Source: Lithobates sylvaticus (Eukaryota > Chordata > Amphibia > Anura > Ranidae). Taken from it: 64,000 nt of DNA. Each line of letters starts with the position of its first letter. Position 1 is the stretch's first letter. The stretch spans positions 166,149,084 through 166,213,083 of the forward strand of contig CM053031.1 of NCBI GenBank assembly GCA_028564925.1, in the 5' to 3' direction. The notes under the pieces were generated by a model. It was not told the DNA's origin. It did no database searches and saw only the letters and a list, made by a program, of their open reading frames with translations. The position numbers and the translations under genes were made by a program. This document shows positions 10,136 through 19,586 of this stretch, piece by piece.

Positions 10136-10819
10136 GTGAAAGTGGCTTAACAACCAATTTAAAGCTGGGAGATTCTGAACGCTGAAAATCCGGTGGCTGA
10201 AAAATACAGTGCCTTACAAAAGTATTCACCCCCTTGGCTTTTTACCTATTTTGTTACATTACAGCCTTTAGTTCATCTGAATTATATGTGATGGATCAGA
10301 ACACAATAGTCTAAGTTGGTGAAGTAAAATATAAATATATATATATAAAACTATTTTTCAGAATTAAAATACTGATAATTGGCATGTGCGTATGTATTCA
10401 CCCCCTTTGTTAAGAAGCCCATAAAAAGCACTGGTGAAACCAATTACCTTCAGAAGTCACATAATTAGTGAAGTGATGTCCACCTGTGTGCAATCTAAGT
10501 GTCACATGATCTGTCATTACATATACACACCTTTTTGAAGGCCCCAGAGACTACAACACCTAAGCAAGAGGCACCACTAACCGAACACTGCCATGAAGAC
10601 CAAGGAACTCTCCAAACAAGTAAGGGACAATGTTGTTGAGAAGTACAAGTCAAGGTTAGGTTAGGTAGAGGGGCGTGGCGACCGGACTCCAGGATGGCCG
10701 CTTAACCTGGAGCTCCGCTCGTCCGCAGGAGACATTCGTCAGCCACACACTATTACCGGCGGAAACATACCTCCACAAAAGGTCAGTGAGATCCCGAGAA
10801 CCGGAGGCAGTCACTAGAG

Positions 10820-12037
10820 ATGGGCCGGCACAGGAAAAACCCGCCACAGCCACCGAAAATAGCGAGCTACTGCGCCACGAACGGCGCCTCACAAGATGGC
10901 GATGACGGCGGGAATGCTGACACTCATACCTTACCTCAGAGTCTGGGAGAGGACGTGTCCGGAACCTACCGCACCGATGGCCACACACTACAGACTCCCA
11001 GCGACTCATCCTCCGGTCCCGCAACGCCTACCACACGGAGCCCAGTGAAATCCAGGCCGAGGAGAGAATCCCCATTTAGGCCGCAAAACGCTCCGGCCAT
11101 GGAGGTAAGCGAACCACACTCACACCAAGCTAGCCAGCATACCATGAAAGGAGAATCAATTATGGACTTTCCTACAACAGATGGGCCCGTGTCTGACACT
11201 ATAATAAAAGACATGTTGATTTCACTGAGATCATCACTACAGGCTGATATGGTCAGGGGGATTAATCAATGTAAAAGAGAAGTGCACTCACTAGGCCTAA
11301 GAGTGGACAGAACAGAGCACAAAATGGAGGAATTTACCTCAGCTTATAATGTAATGGTTGACTCAAATGCAGCTCAGGGGGAAGAAATAGGATGGATTAA
11401 AGACAAACTAGCAAGTCTAGAGGACCGCTCCAGGAGGAACAACCTCAAGTTGAGGGGTATCCCTGAAGAGGTACCCCCGAATCAGTTACTACCATTTGCC
11501 CAAGCTTTATTTTCAACTTTTTTACCTCAGGCTACAGCACAAGACCTCATTGTGGACAGAATTCATAGAATTCCTAAACCGTCATTTCTGCCTGCAGAAA
11601 TTCCCAGAGATGTTCTACTAAGAGTCCACTATTTCCACATTAAGGATCAAATTTTGCAAATTTCTAGAAAACAAGAAAATTTACCCCCACAATTTGCTAA
11701 TGTTAAATTGCTCCCTGACCTATCTAGACATACTTTACAACGCAGACGCAATCTTATAACTATTACAAAAGCCCTAAGGAATCATAACATCATTCACAAA
11801 TGGAAATACCCTGCCACTCTATCCATTGTTCACAATGGCTCCACCACCATGATCTCCTCGTTGGATGAAGGTCTAAATTTACTACGTAGATGGAAAATAC
11901 TACCTGATGCAAACACCAACTTTCCCGCCATAGCAGGCCCATCACATATCCCTAATGAATGGCAAGCAGTGACTCATAAAAAATCTCTTAAAAAATCCGC
12001 TGGTATACCAAGCACAGAATTTCAACAGATTACTTGA
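10820..12037 (+). CDS. L1-A ORF1 protein (RNA-binding, 405 aa)
   Basis: ORF1 proteins of L1 elements coat the element's RNA and act as nucleic-acid chaperones in the cytoplasmic RNP. The ATG at 10820 opens MGRHRKNPPQPPK. A basic, proline- and serine-rich N-terminus (about residues 1-110) precedes a predicted coiled coil (about 135-200, with LRSSLQADM and VHSLGLRVDRTEHKMEE). Then comes LEDRSRRNNLKLRGIPEE, the signature start of the RRM-like domain, with DLIVDRIHRIPKP and DVLLRVHYFHIKDQ, and the C-terminal domain with RRRNLITITKALRNHNI. Length and order match Tx1-type L1 ORF1. No stops or frameshifts. It ends in TGA immediately followed by an ATG in the same frame. Confidence 0.88.
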   Translation: MGRHRKNPPQPPKIASYCATNGASQDGDDGGNADTHTLPQSLGEDVSGTYRTDGHTLQTPSDSSSGPATPTTRSPVKSRPRRESPFRPQNAPAMEVSEPHSHQASQHTMKGESIMDFPTTDGPVSDTIIKDMLISLRSSLQADMVRGINQCKREVHSLGLRVDRTEHKMEEFTSAYNVMVDSNAAQGEEIGWIKDKLASLEDRSRRNNLKLRGIPEEVPPNQLLPFAQALFSTFLPQATAQDLIVDRIHRIPKPSFLPAEIPRDVLLRVHYFHIKDQILQISRKQENLPPQFANVKLLPDLSRHTLQRRRNLITITKALRNHNIIHKWKYPATLSIVHNGSTTMISSLDEGLNLLRRWKILPDANTNFPAIAGPSHIPNEWQAVTHKKSLKKSAGIPSTEFQQIT

Positions 12038-12322
12038 ATGTCTCCTAGGAAGAGTGCCTTATACTCTGTTCCTTGTTACCCTCAGATTACCATTAGCAGT
12101 TCCACCTGCTCTTGGATCGCTTTATGGATCCTTTTTTTATCTATATTTTCTTTTTTTTATTTCTTTTTCCTTGATATGCACAGATCTCTCAAGAGCAATT
12201 TATCGTCCTACATCTACTCCAGAAATCCATATGATGGCTGTCAACAACCTGGAAAATTCACACCAACTGAAGTGAGTACTTTAATGTCTATCCTCCATAT
12301 CCTTTATACAATGGACCAATGA
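12038..12322 (+). other. Inter-ORF spacer of L1-A, open in the ORF1 frame
   Basis: The spacer between ORF1 and ORF2 is pyrimidine-rich. It stays open for 94 codons in the same frame as ORF1: the ORF1 stop TGA is followed at once by ATG (TGAATG), and the frame closes at 12320-12322 in ATGA, overlapping the ORF2 start by four bases. The predicted peptide is hydrophobic in its middle (ALWILFLSIFSFFYFFFLD) and resembles no family known to me. It may be chance openness in T-rich DNA, or it may let terminating ribosomes restart at ORF2. Confidence 0.4.
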
Positions 12323-15300
12323 CGATCTCTTGCTTATCAATCAACGCACATGGTTTGAACCACCCGGCCAAACGATTTTCCTTATGGAAAGAGGTTCATA
12401 AACACAAGGCAGATATTGTATGTGTACAAGAAACGCACTTCCAACTAGACAACACCCCACAGTGTACCCACAAAGACTTCCCACACATCTACTTAGCATG
12501 TAATCCTCTCAAAAAAACTGGAGGCGTTCTAATAGCCCTGAAGAACTCACTTTCATTTCAACACAGAGATTCGTTTACGGATGAAGCTGGCAGATTTATC
12601 ATTGTCTCAGGCGACATAAACTCTCAACCATTCACTCTGGTTAACCTATATTCACCAAATACACATCAAATTCGCTTCTTCAATAAGGTCCTTCGCAAAC
12701 TCAAGTCTATGCAGTATGGTAAAGTCCTGATATGCGGAGACTTTAATGCTACTGTAGACCCCCAGGTGGACACATCTTCGGCCAAAATCCGCTCAACACC
12801 AGCTCTACAAACCATTCTTCACAAAGAGGAACTGTTCGATGCGTGGAGATGTCTCCATGCTGGTGAAAAGGACTTCACTTTTTTTTCCAACAGACATCGC
12901 TCATACTCCCGTATTGACATGTTTCTAACTGATAAATGGTTGTTACAAGATATAACCACAGCTGCCATTCACGAGATTACGTGGTCTGACCACGCAGCGA
13001 TTTCCTTATCCATTATGGAGAAGGGTGTCTCTTCTTCACCTCCCATCTGGCGGTGTAATAATAGACTAGTACAAGAGCCTTCATCTAACAAACTACTGAC
13101 ACAACACATCACCAATTTTTTCTTAGATAACTATGGTTCAGTTACAAAAACACATGTTTTATGGAACGCCCATAAGGCATACATGAGAGGTATTCTAATA
13201 CAAATGGGGGCTAGAGCCAAACACCAGAGGTCTCAACAAATTCAAACTATACTCCATGATCTTAGAAAATTTGAAACACAAAATAAAACATCCCCTACCT
13301 CAGTAATAACTCACAAGCTTTCTATCCTTAGAGAAAAACTTAGAGAAATTTTATCTCAACAATATGACAGACATATCAGAAGCTTAAAATTGAATTTCTA
13401 CCATAATGCTAATAAAACAGGTAAACAATTAGCCAACAGATTGAAAGCAAAACGCACTAAGACAAGGATAGCATACTTAAAACACCCCACATTACACCAC
13501 AAAATTATTCATCCTAAAGATATAGCTGACCAATTTGCAGAATACTATAGTTCACTTTATAATATACATAAGGATACCGCTACGAACCAACCATCTAAGG
13601 AAAACATAAATGATTTCCTACAACGCATTCATTTACCCTCGCTATCTACTGAACAATTAGAATATCTTAATACCCCCTTTACCACTTCTGAAGTTGAGAA
13701 AGTTATTTCTTCTCTTCCTAACGGTAAATCCCCTGGCCCTGATGGCTTCTCAAATGAATATCTTAAAGCATTTAAACATGTCATAACACCTTATCTCACA
13801 CATTTATTTAATGACACTGCCGATAGTGCTAGTATGCCCCCAGATATGCTTAAAGCATATATAATTACATTACCTAAACCTGGTAAGGAACCAGACACTC
13901 CGGCCAATTATAGACCGATATCACTGCTTAACTCTGATACCAAAGTATATGCCAAATTATTAGCCAATCGTTTATCAAATATTATTCCTTTACTAGTCAA
14001 AAATGATCAGATGGGATTCGTGAAGGGGAGACAAACTTCTGACGCAACCAGGAGAATTATAAATGTTTTGTATCATGCTAAATTGCACCGAACGCCTTCT
14101 CTGCTGTTATCTATTGACGCAGAGAAGGCGTTCGATAGAGTCCACTGGACATACATGGAGATGACGCTTAGTAAGTTCGGATTCCGGGGTCGTATACTTC
14201 AAGCTGTTTTGGCATTGTACTCTTGCCCCACTGCACAGGTATACTCCACAAATGCTTTATCTTCACCCTTTGATATTAGAAATGGAACTAGGCAGGGATG
14301 CCCCCTGTCTCCTTCCATTTTTAACCTTATGATGGAACCTCTTGCAGAAACTATAAGGTCTCACCCGCTGATTTCGGGTTTCCAGTTCGGCAACACTAAA
14401 CACTCCATTAATCTTTTTGCTGATGATGTCATTCTGCTATTGACTAATCCAAAAATTTCTTTACCACATGCTCATGAGGTCCTGCAAGAATTTGGTAAGA
14501 TCTCATACTATAAAGTGAATTTTTCTAAGTCTTTGATCCTCGCCCTCAAAATTCCACCCAAACTTAAACTTGATCTCCAATCACAATTTCCATATACATG
14601 GAGTACTGAAGGTGTTCCATATCTGGGGATTGTCTTGAAAGCCAAAGTTTCTGAACTCGTCAAATCTAATTTGAAACCACTCATTGCCAAACTGGGAATT
14701 CAACTCAAAGACTTTTCAATGAAAGAGGTTTCATGGTTTGGTAGGATTGCTGCATTTAAAATGTTGATATTGCCTCAAATACTGTATGTTTTTCGCTCTC
14801 TACCACTTCATATCCCACAACATTTTATTAAAAAACTTACTACTATGTGCTGGAAGTATGTGTGGAATGGTAAAAAAGCCAGATGCTCCAGGAACAATCT
14901 TATCTCACATAAGAGATTCGGTGGGGCAGGGCTTCCCGATATTCAAGACTACTACTGGGCAGTTAGACTGGACCAACTTAAACATTGGTTCCCGACTAAA
15001 GACCCACCAGTTTGGGTAGACATTGAAAATTCATTAATCCCACTATCCATATCCAACGTATGCAATCTTTTACTGACTGATAGCTGGGCTACTTGGGACC
15101 TACGTAAATTATCCCCTACAATCCAAATTTCCTTAAAAGCATGGAGACATGCACTAACTACTAATCAAGATGACGTTATAGACTTACCATACAATATACC
15201 TCTTTCTATTCTTAGGACGAAACTTCCCGACTTCCCTATAAATGACTTCATTAATATAGGAATTACGATGCTATCTGACTTCTTCGATGTCAATAAGCTC

Positions 15301-15945
15301 AAATCTGTAACACAATTGACCTCGCAGTATAACCTTACTACTGATATGGCTCCTTACGCATTTCGGATATTAGAGTTACTTCAAACCTTACCTTCTCCTT
15401 TAATTACCATTCCACGCAGACTATGGCAGTTTTATTATCCAAGTAGTAAAGAAGTGAAAGGAATTTCTTATTTTTACAATCTTCTACATGATAAATTACA
15501 ATTTATCAAAACACCTGCCATGCTCAAATGGGAAGCAGAACTCGGCTCTGACTTTTCGGAGGTTCAGTGGCGCCACGCCTTCTCTGAAATTCATTCTGCA
15601 TCTCATTGTGCCAAACACTGGGAACTTACTATTAAACTCTCCAATAGATGGCATTACACTCCTTGTCGATTGGCATCTTTCTTTACAGGTTTTTCTCCGA
15701 ACTGTTGGAGGGAGTGTGGCCACTTAGGTAATCTATTACATATGCTTTGGTATTGCCCTACGGTTAAAAGCTTATGGAATAGTGTTTTTCAACATATATC
15801 TACCATTACTGGTATACTCACTAAACCAGACCCTGTCTTAGGTATTCTTCATATAAATATCGACAAATTTCCTAAATCATTTAGATCAGTTATAACTCAT
15901 ATTCTGTTAGAAACCAGATTGCTGATTTTATGCATCAAAGGTTAG
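12319..15945 (+). CDS. L1-A ORF2: APE endonuclease and reverse transcriptase (1208 aa)
   Basis: ORF2 nicks target DNA and reverse-transcribes the element RNA at the nick. The APE-like endonuclease fills about residues 1-235: SINAHGLN, VCVQETH (catalytic E), LICGDFNA, SRIDMFL and WSDHAAISL, the closing SDH motif. The reverse transcriptase follows at about 450-770: NGKSPGPDGF, YRPISLLNSDTKVYAKLLA, LLSIDAEKAFDRVHW (catalytic D), NGTRQGCPLSP, and FADDVILLL with the active-site pair near residue 702. The C-terminal CCHC knuckle CWRECGHLGNLLHMLWYC is near residue 1130. The frame is fully open and all catalytic motifs are present. The C-terminus is cut: the last codons (KG) and the stop come from the target duplication. 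Whether the truncated protein works is unknown. Confidence 0.9.
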   Translation: MTISCLSINAHGLNHPAKRFSLWKEVHKHKADIVCVQETHFQLDNTPQCTHKDFPHIYLACNPLKKTGGVLIALKNSLSFQHRDSFTDEAGRFIIVSGDINSQPFTLVNLYSPNTHQIRFFNKVLRKLKSMQYGKVLICGDFNATVDPQVDTSSAKIRSTPALQTILHKEELFDAWRCLHAGEKDFTFFSNRHRSYSRIDMFLTDKWLLQDITTAAIHEITWSDHAAISLSIMEKGVSSSPPIWRCNNRLVQEPSSNKLLTQHITNFFLDNYGSVTKTHVLWNAHKAYMRGILIQMGARAKHQRSQQIQTILHDLRKFETQNKTSPTSVITHKLSILREKLREILSQQYDRHIRSLKLNFYHNANKTGKQLANRLKAKRTKTRIAYLKHPTLHHKIIHPKDIADQFAEYYSSLYNIHKDTATNQPSKENINDFLQRIHLPSLSTEQLEYLNTPFTTSEVEKVISSLPNGKSPGPDGFSNEYLKAFKHVITPYLTHLFNDTADSASMPPDMLKAYIITLPKPGKEPDTPANYRPISLLNSDTKVYAKLLANRLSNIIPLLVKNDQMGFVKGRQTSDATRRIINVLYHAKLHRTPSLLLSIDAEKAFDRVHWTYMEMTLSKFGFRGRILQAVLALYSCPTAQVYSTNALSSPFDIRNGTRQGCPLSPSIFNLMMEPLAETIRSHPLISGFQFGNTKHSINLFADDVILLLTNPKISLPHAHEVLQEFGKISYYKVNFSKSLILALKIPPKLKLDLQSQFPYTWSTEGVPYLGIVLKAKVSELVKSNLKPLIAKLGIQLKDFSMKEVSWFGRIAAFKMLILPQILYVFRSLPLHIPQHFIKKLTTMCWKYVWNGKKARCSRNNLISHKRFGGAGLPDIQDYYWAVRLDQLKHWFPTKDPPVWVDIENSLIPLSISNVCNLLLTDSWATWDLRKLSPTIQISLKAWRHALTTNQDDVIDLPYNIPLSILRTKLPDFPINDFINIGITMLSDFFDVNKLKSVTQLTSQYNLTTDMAPYAFRILELLQTLPSPLITIPRRLWQFYYPSSKEVKGISYFYNLLHDKLQFIKTPAMLKWEAELGSDFSEVQWRHAFSEIHSASHCAKHWELTIKLSNRWHYTPCRLASFFTGFSPNCWRECGHLGNLLHMLWYCPTVKSLWNSVFQHISTITGILTKPDPVLGILHINIDKFPKSFRSVITHILLETRLLILCIKG

Positions 15946-17189
15946 GTTAGGTAAAAAATATCCAAATCTTTGATGATACCCAGGAGCTCCATCAAATCTA
16001 TCATAACCAAATGGAAAGAACATGGCACAACAGCAACACCTGCCAAGAGACGGCCTCACACCAAAACTCACAGACCAGGCAAGTAGGTAATTAATCAGAG
16101 AGGCAGCACAGAGACCTAAGGTAACCCTGGAGGAGCTGCAGAGTTCCAGAGACTGGTGTATCAACAATAAGCCGTACACTCCATAGAGTTAGGCTTTATG
16201 GCAGAGTGGCCAGAAGAAAGCCATTACTTGCAGCAAAAAAACTAATTTCACATTTTGAGTTCGCGAAAAGGCATGTGGAAGACTCCTAAAATGTATGGAG
16301 GAAGGTGCTCTGGTCTGATGAGACTAAAATTTTAGTTTTTGGCCATCAAAGAAAACGCTATGTCTGACGCAATCCCAACATATCACATCACCCAAAAAAC
16401 ACCAACCTCACAGTGAAACATGGTGGTGGCAGCATCATGCTGTGGGGATGTTTTTCAGCAGTCAGGACTGGGAAACTGGTCAGATTTTAGGGAAAGATGG
16501 ATGGTGTCAAATACAGGGATATTCTTGAGCAAAATCTGTACCACTCTGTGTGTGATTTGAGACTAAGACTGAGGTTCACCTTCCAGCAGGACAATGACCC
16601 CAAACACACTGCTAAAGCAACACTTGAGTGGTTTAAGGGGAAACATGTAAATGTGTTATAATGGCCTAGTCAAAGCCAAAACCTCAATCCAATATAAAAT
16701 CTGTGGTCAGACTTAAAGATTGCTGTTCACAAGTGCAAATCATCCAACTTGAAGGAGCTGAAACAGTTTTGCAAGGAGGAATGGGCAAAAATCCCAGTGG
16801 TAAGATGTGGCAAGCTCATAGAGACTTATACAAAGCGACTTGCAGCTGTGATAACCGCAAAAGTTGGCTCTACAAAGTATTGACTTTAGGGGGGTGAATA
16901 GTTATGCACATTGACTTTTTCTGTTATTTTGTCCTTTTTGTTGTTTGCTTCACGATAAAAAAACTCTTCAAAGTTGTGGGCATGTTCTGTAAATTAAATG
17001 ATGCAAATCCTCAAACAATCCATGTTAATTCCAGGTTGTGAGGCAACAAAACACGAAAAATGCCAAATGATTTCTCTTCTTATCGCCTCTAACTGCTTAA
17101 AACCTTAGTCCTGATGAAACATCCTAGAGACCTGGTCATAGACAGAGCCCACAGAACCGCCAAACCAAGTTCACTTACAGATACAAAGG

Positions 17190-18200
17190 AATAAAAAGGT
17201 GAAAAGAGTAGCGCTAAACCAACAGTTTTATGATAATGAATAACCTTGTGATAAATTAACCATACCTAAACGGTGATCATAGGTAGGAAAAAGTGAACCT
17301 TAAACCTGTGTGTTTAACAACACGACTGAATAGAAGGACCACAAAAAACAATCCTATGTATAAATGAATAAGTGCATGATGAAAAACACCACAAATTAAT
17401 AAATAAATAAATATTGTGAACAGTGGAATGAAAATGGACATAAGCAATACAAAAATGAATGATAAAAGTCCAAATAAAACACAGATAATTAGCTGCTTTT
17501 TTCAAAAATATTCCACCCGTGCAATAATTGATAAATGAATCAGTCCATCTCTCCAGATAGATCTTCAAAACAGCCCCAAGTGATCCGCCACCAAGGAAAA
17601 AAGTTGAGATTTACTTCTTACCAAAAGCGCATGACACCCCATTACAGAGTGTCATAATATGCCTGTATGAAGATAACACTACTTAGATCTCCCTGGAGGT
17701 GCAGCAGATACCAACAGCCTTGATAAAACCACTCCACAGTCCAGCTTGCACAGATCAATTCTCATAGGTGTGGATCGGCTTGATGACACTGCCGATCCAG
17801 GAAGTGAAAACCAAAAGTGACAGGAACACTCGGTGCACTCACAATACCTTCCCGGGAGGGAAGTAGTCCTACATGTAGCACACTACATTTAAAGTCCCAA
17901 ATCCCCTTCCCCTTTTTTTTATGTAATCCAAGCATAGATCGCCACCCCGTGGGTACTGGGTCGGAAACGCCATTCTTTAGGCAGCTACAGGAATTGGGGT
18001 TGTATGTCTTGTGGCGGTTGTTTAACCCTACAATAAGGGTTAAACTCATGCTGCTTCTCTACTTATAAGTCCTTATCCAGGATTGTCCTGGCTGTGGGCA
18101 CGGAGCTACTGCTCCTATTAATATCAAATATACAATATTTGGCGAGAGGTATTTCAGACCACTCGCCAATATTATTGTCCTTGAATAAAATGAAACCATG
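17190..18200. other. Unassigned insertion within L1-B
   Basis: About 1 kb lies between the ORF1 fragment and the first ORF2 fragment of L1-B, replacing the part where ORF1's C-terminus and the endonuclease should be. It starts near atacaaaggaataaaaaggtg and holds no domain or long open frame. The second half has short self-complementary motifs (gtgtggatcggc and tgccgatccagg). It may be a non-autonomous transposon or several, but I could not define ends or a target duplication. Confidence 0.4.
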
Positions 18201-18506
18201 TATTTAGCCTAATTGGCGGATAACTGCTTCCTGGTTACGGGTACTACCGCAGGGAAATTCCATTCATCGAACACTCAGGTGGTATGGGATACCATGAAGG
18301 CATTTTTGAGAGGGCTATTGATACAAGCCATCAGAACCTTTAAAAAATATAGCACAGAATGGGAAACAACCCTTGCAGCGGAGGTGCAACAAAAAGAATT
18401 TTCGATACATTCAGGATCCTACTCCCCAAAACCACTCTGCATGGAAAGATATACAGGTATTATATAAAAGAACGGCTATGGATAAAGCTAAACAAGCACA
18501 ATTTTG

Positions 18507-18655
18507 TTACATAGTTACATAGTTAGTTAGGATGAAAAAAGTCCATCCAGTTCAACCACAAATCAAAAAAAAAAAAAACAATATCATACAATCCCATATA
18601 CCCCATTCTATACCCATAGTTGATCCATAGGAAGGCAAAAAAACACAGCAGCGCA
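18507..18655 (-). mobile_element. CR1-type LINE 3' tail, 5'-truncated, minus strand
   Basis: The sequence tacatagttacatagttagt, gtccatccagttcaacca, tcatacaatcccatatacc and gttgatccataggaaggc matches in order the 3' end of the CR1-type LINE at 44194-44340. Only about 150 bases remain, as is usual for 5'-truncated LINE copies. It is inserted in the ORF2 region of L1-B. Confidence 0.75.
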
Positions 18656-19171
18656 GATGTAGATATTTTGAGGAAGGAGAGAGAAATGGGCAAAAGCTGG
18701 CAGTAATTGTTAAATCCCAGACTCAAACCAACTTTGTTTCTTCAATCCTTATGCCAAAAGGTAATATTTCTCATAAACAAGAGGATATTGTATCCTATTT
18801 TTGCACTTTTTATAAGGATTTATACCAAAGTATGGTCGCTTATCATTTAAAGCAGCTTAGAGATTTCTTGACCTTCTATCTCTAGTGGGGATAGAGAAAG
18901 TCTAGATGCACCCCTAACATTAGAAGAAATCGCTACGGCAGTATCAGAATCTCCTAATGGGAAGTAAAATATGAGGCGATGTATTATTACCTGCGTTGCT
19001 GACGATGCTCCACCATCGCTTGAGCTTCCAGAATCCATGAAAGACGCTAATATTATAGTAAACGTAAACCAGATAAAGATCATATATTACCTGAGTCTTA
19101 CCGGCCGATATCATTGCTGAACTCTGACGTCAAGATCCTGGCTAGGGTCTTGGCTACCAGACTAAGCAGTG

Positions 19172-19586
19172 CAATGCCTTGTACACATGGTCGGACATTC
19201 CGACCACAAAATCTGTTGGATTTTTTCTGACGGATTTTGTCCGAAACTTGTGTTGCACACACACGGTCGGACAAAGTTTTCGGAAGATCCCATCGTTCTG
19301 AACGAGGTGACTATAAAACGTATGACAGGACTACACAGAGGCCAGTAGCCAATAGCTTTCATCTCCACATTTATTCTGAGCATGTGTGGCACTTTGTGCG
19401 TCGGAATTCTCTACACACGATCGGAAAAAGTCAGATCGGATTTTGTTGTCGGTTAATTTTAGATCCTGCTCTCAAATTTTTTCCATCATTTTTGCCTGCT
19501 AGAGCCCACACATGATTGGATTTTCCAACTACATAATCCGATCAGACTCTTTCCATTGGAACATCCAACCGTGTGTACGGGGGATT
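19172..19586. mobile_element. PIF/Harbinger-type MITE in L1-B
   Basis: The ends tgccttgtacacatggtcgg and ccaaccgtgtgtacgggg form imperfect inverted repeats with the same GTACACACGG-like core as the elements at 2743 and 3852. L1 coding sequence (RLSSA before, IQKIIHPDQSGF after) resumes on both sides, which fixes the insertion to within a few bases. The interior includes fold-back motifs such as cggattttgtccga. I did not settle the 3-base target duplication. Confidence 0.65.

Larger units (their letters stand above)
10668..15937 (+). mobile_element. L1-A: Tx1-clade L1 LINE, both ORFs open, 3' end missing
   Basis: The element lies between two copies of AAGGTTAGGTTAGGTA (10652-10667 and 15938-15953), a perfect 16-base target-site duplication within Tc1-B. 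It begins gaggggcgtggcgacc, like full-length 5' ends of such LINEs, and has a 150-base leader, ORF1 (10820-12037), a pyrimidine-rich spacer and ORF2 (12319-15945). There is no 3' UTR and no poly-A: ORF2 runs into the duplicated target and ends at a TAG made partly from it. Comparison with L1-C suggests that some 60-70 C-terminal codons are missing. Loss of the 3' end with the 5' end kept is the reverse of the usual LINE truncation. Coding condition suggests it is one of the younger L1s here. Confidence 0.85.
10593..16893 (+). pseudogene. Tc1-B transposase, split by L1-A and degenerate
   Basis: Tc1 transposase: N-terminal paired-type HTH, C-terminal DDE core. The ATG at 10593 gives MKTKELSKQVRDNVVEKYKS, a typical start. 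L1-A interrupts it after about 20 codons. From 15954 the gene resumes with the HTH region (about 15955-16110), then VARRKPLL near 16206, WSDETKI with the first catalytic D near 16313, FQQDNDPKHTAKA with the second D near 16582, and WPSQSQNLNPI-stop-NLW near 16663. At the last site the third catalytic residue, normally E in PIENLW, is a TAA stop, with another stop just upstream (VL-stop-WPS). Other stops and frame changes lie in the N-terminal half. Not functional. Confidence 0.85.
10207..17066 (+). mobile_element. Tc1-B: Tc1-like transposon interrupted by L1-A
   Basis: The left end CAGTGCCTTACAAAAGTATT follows a TA. The 5' region, the transposase start (10593) and the rest of the gene (15954-16893) are all present once L1-A (10668-15937) is set aside. 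Without the L1 and its duplicated target the element is about 1.57 kb, the usual Tc1 length. The right end resembles the inverted terminal region as far as acacgaaaaatgccaa (17066) and then breaks off, so the last 30 or so bases are lost where L1-B sequence begins. Confidence 0.85.

Noticed and set aside
17096-17190. Hammerhead-like text (cctgatgaaac)
   Set aside because: It lacks the second core box and any stem pairing, and belongs to an L1 ORF1 fragment.
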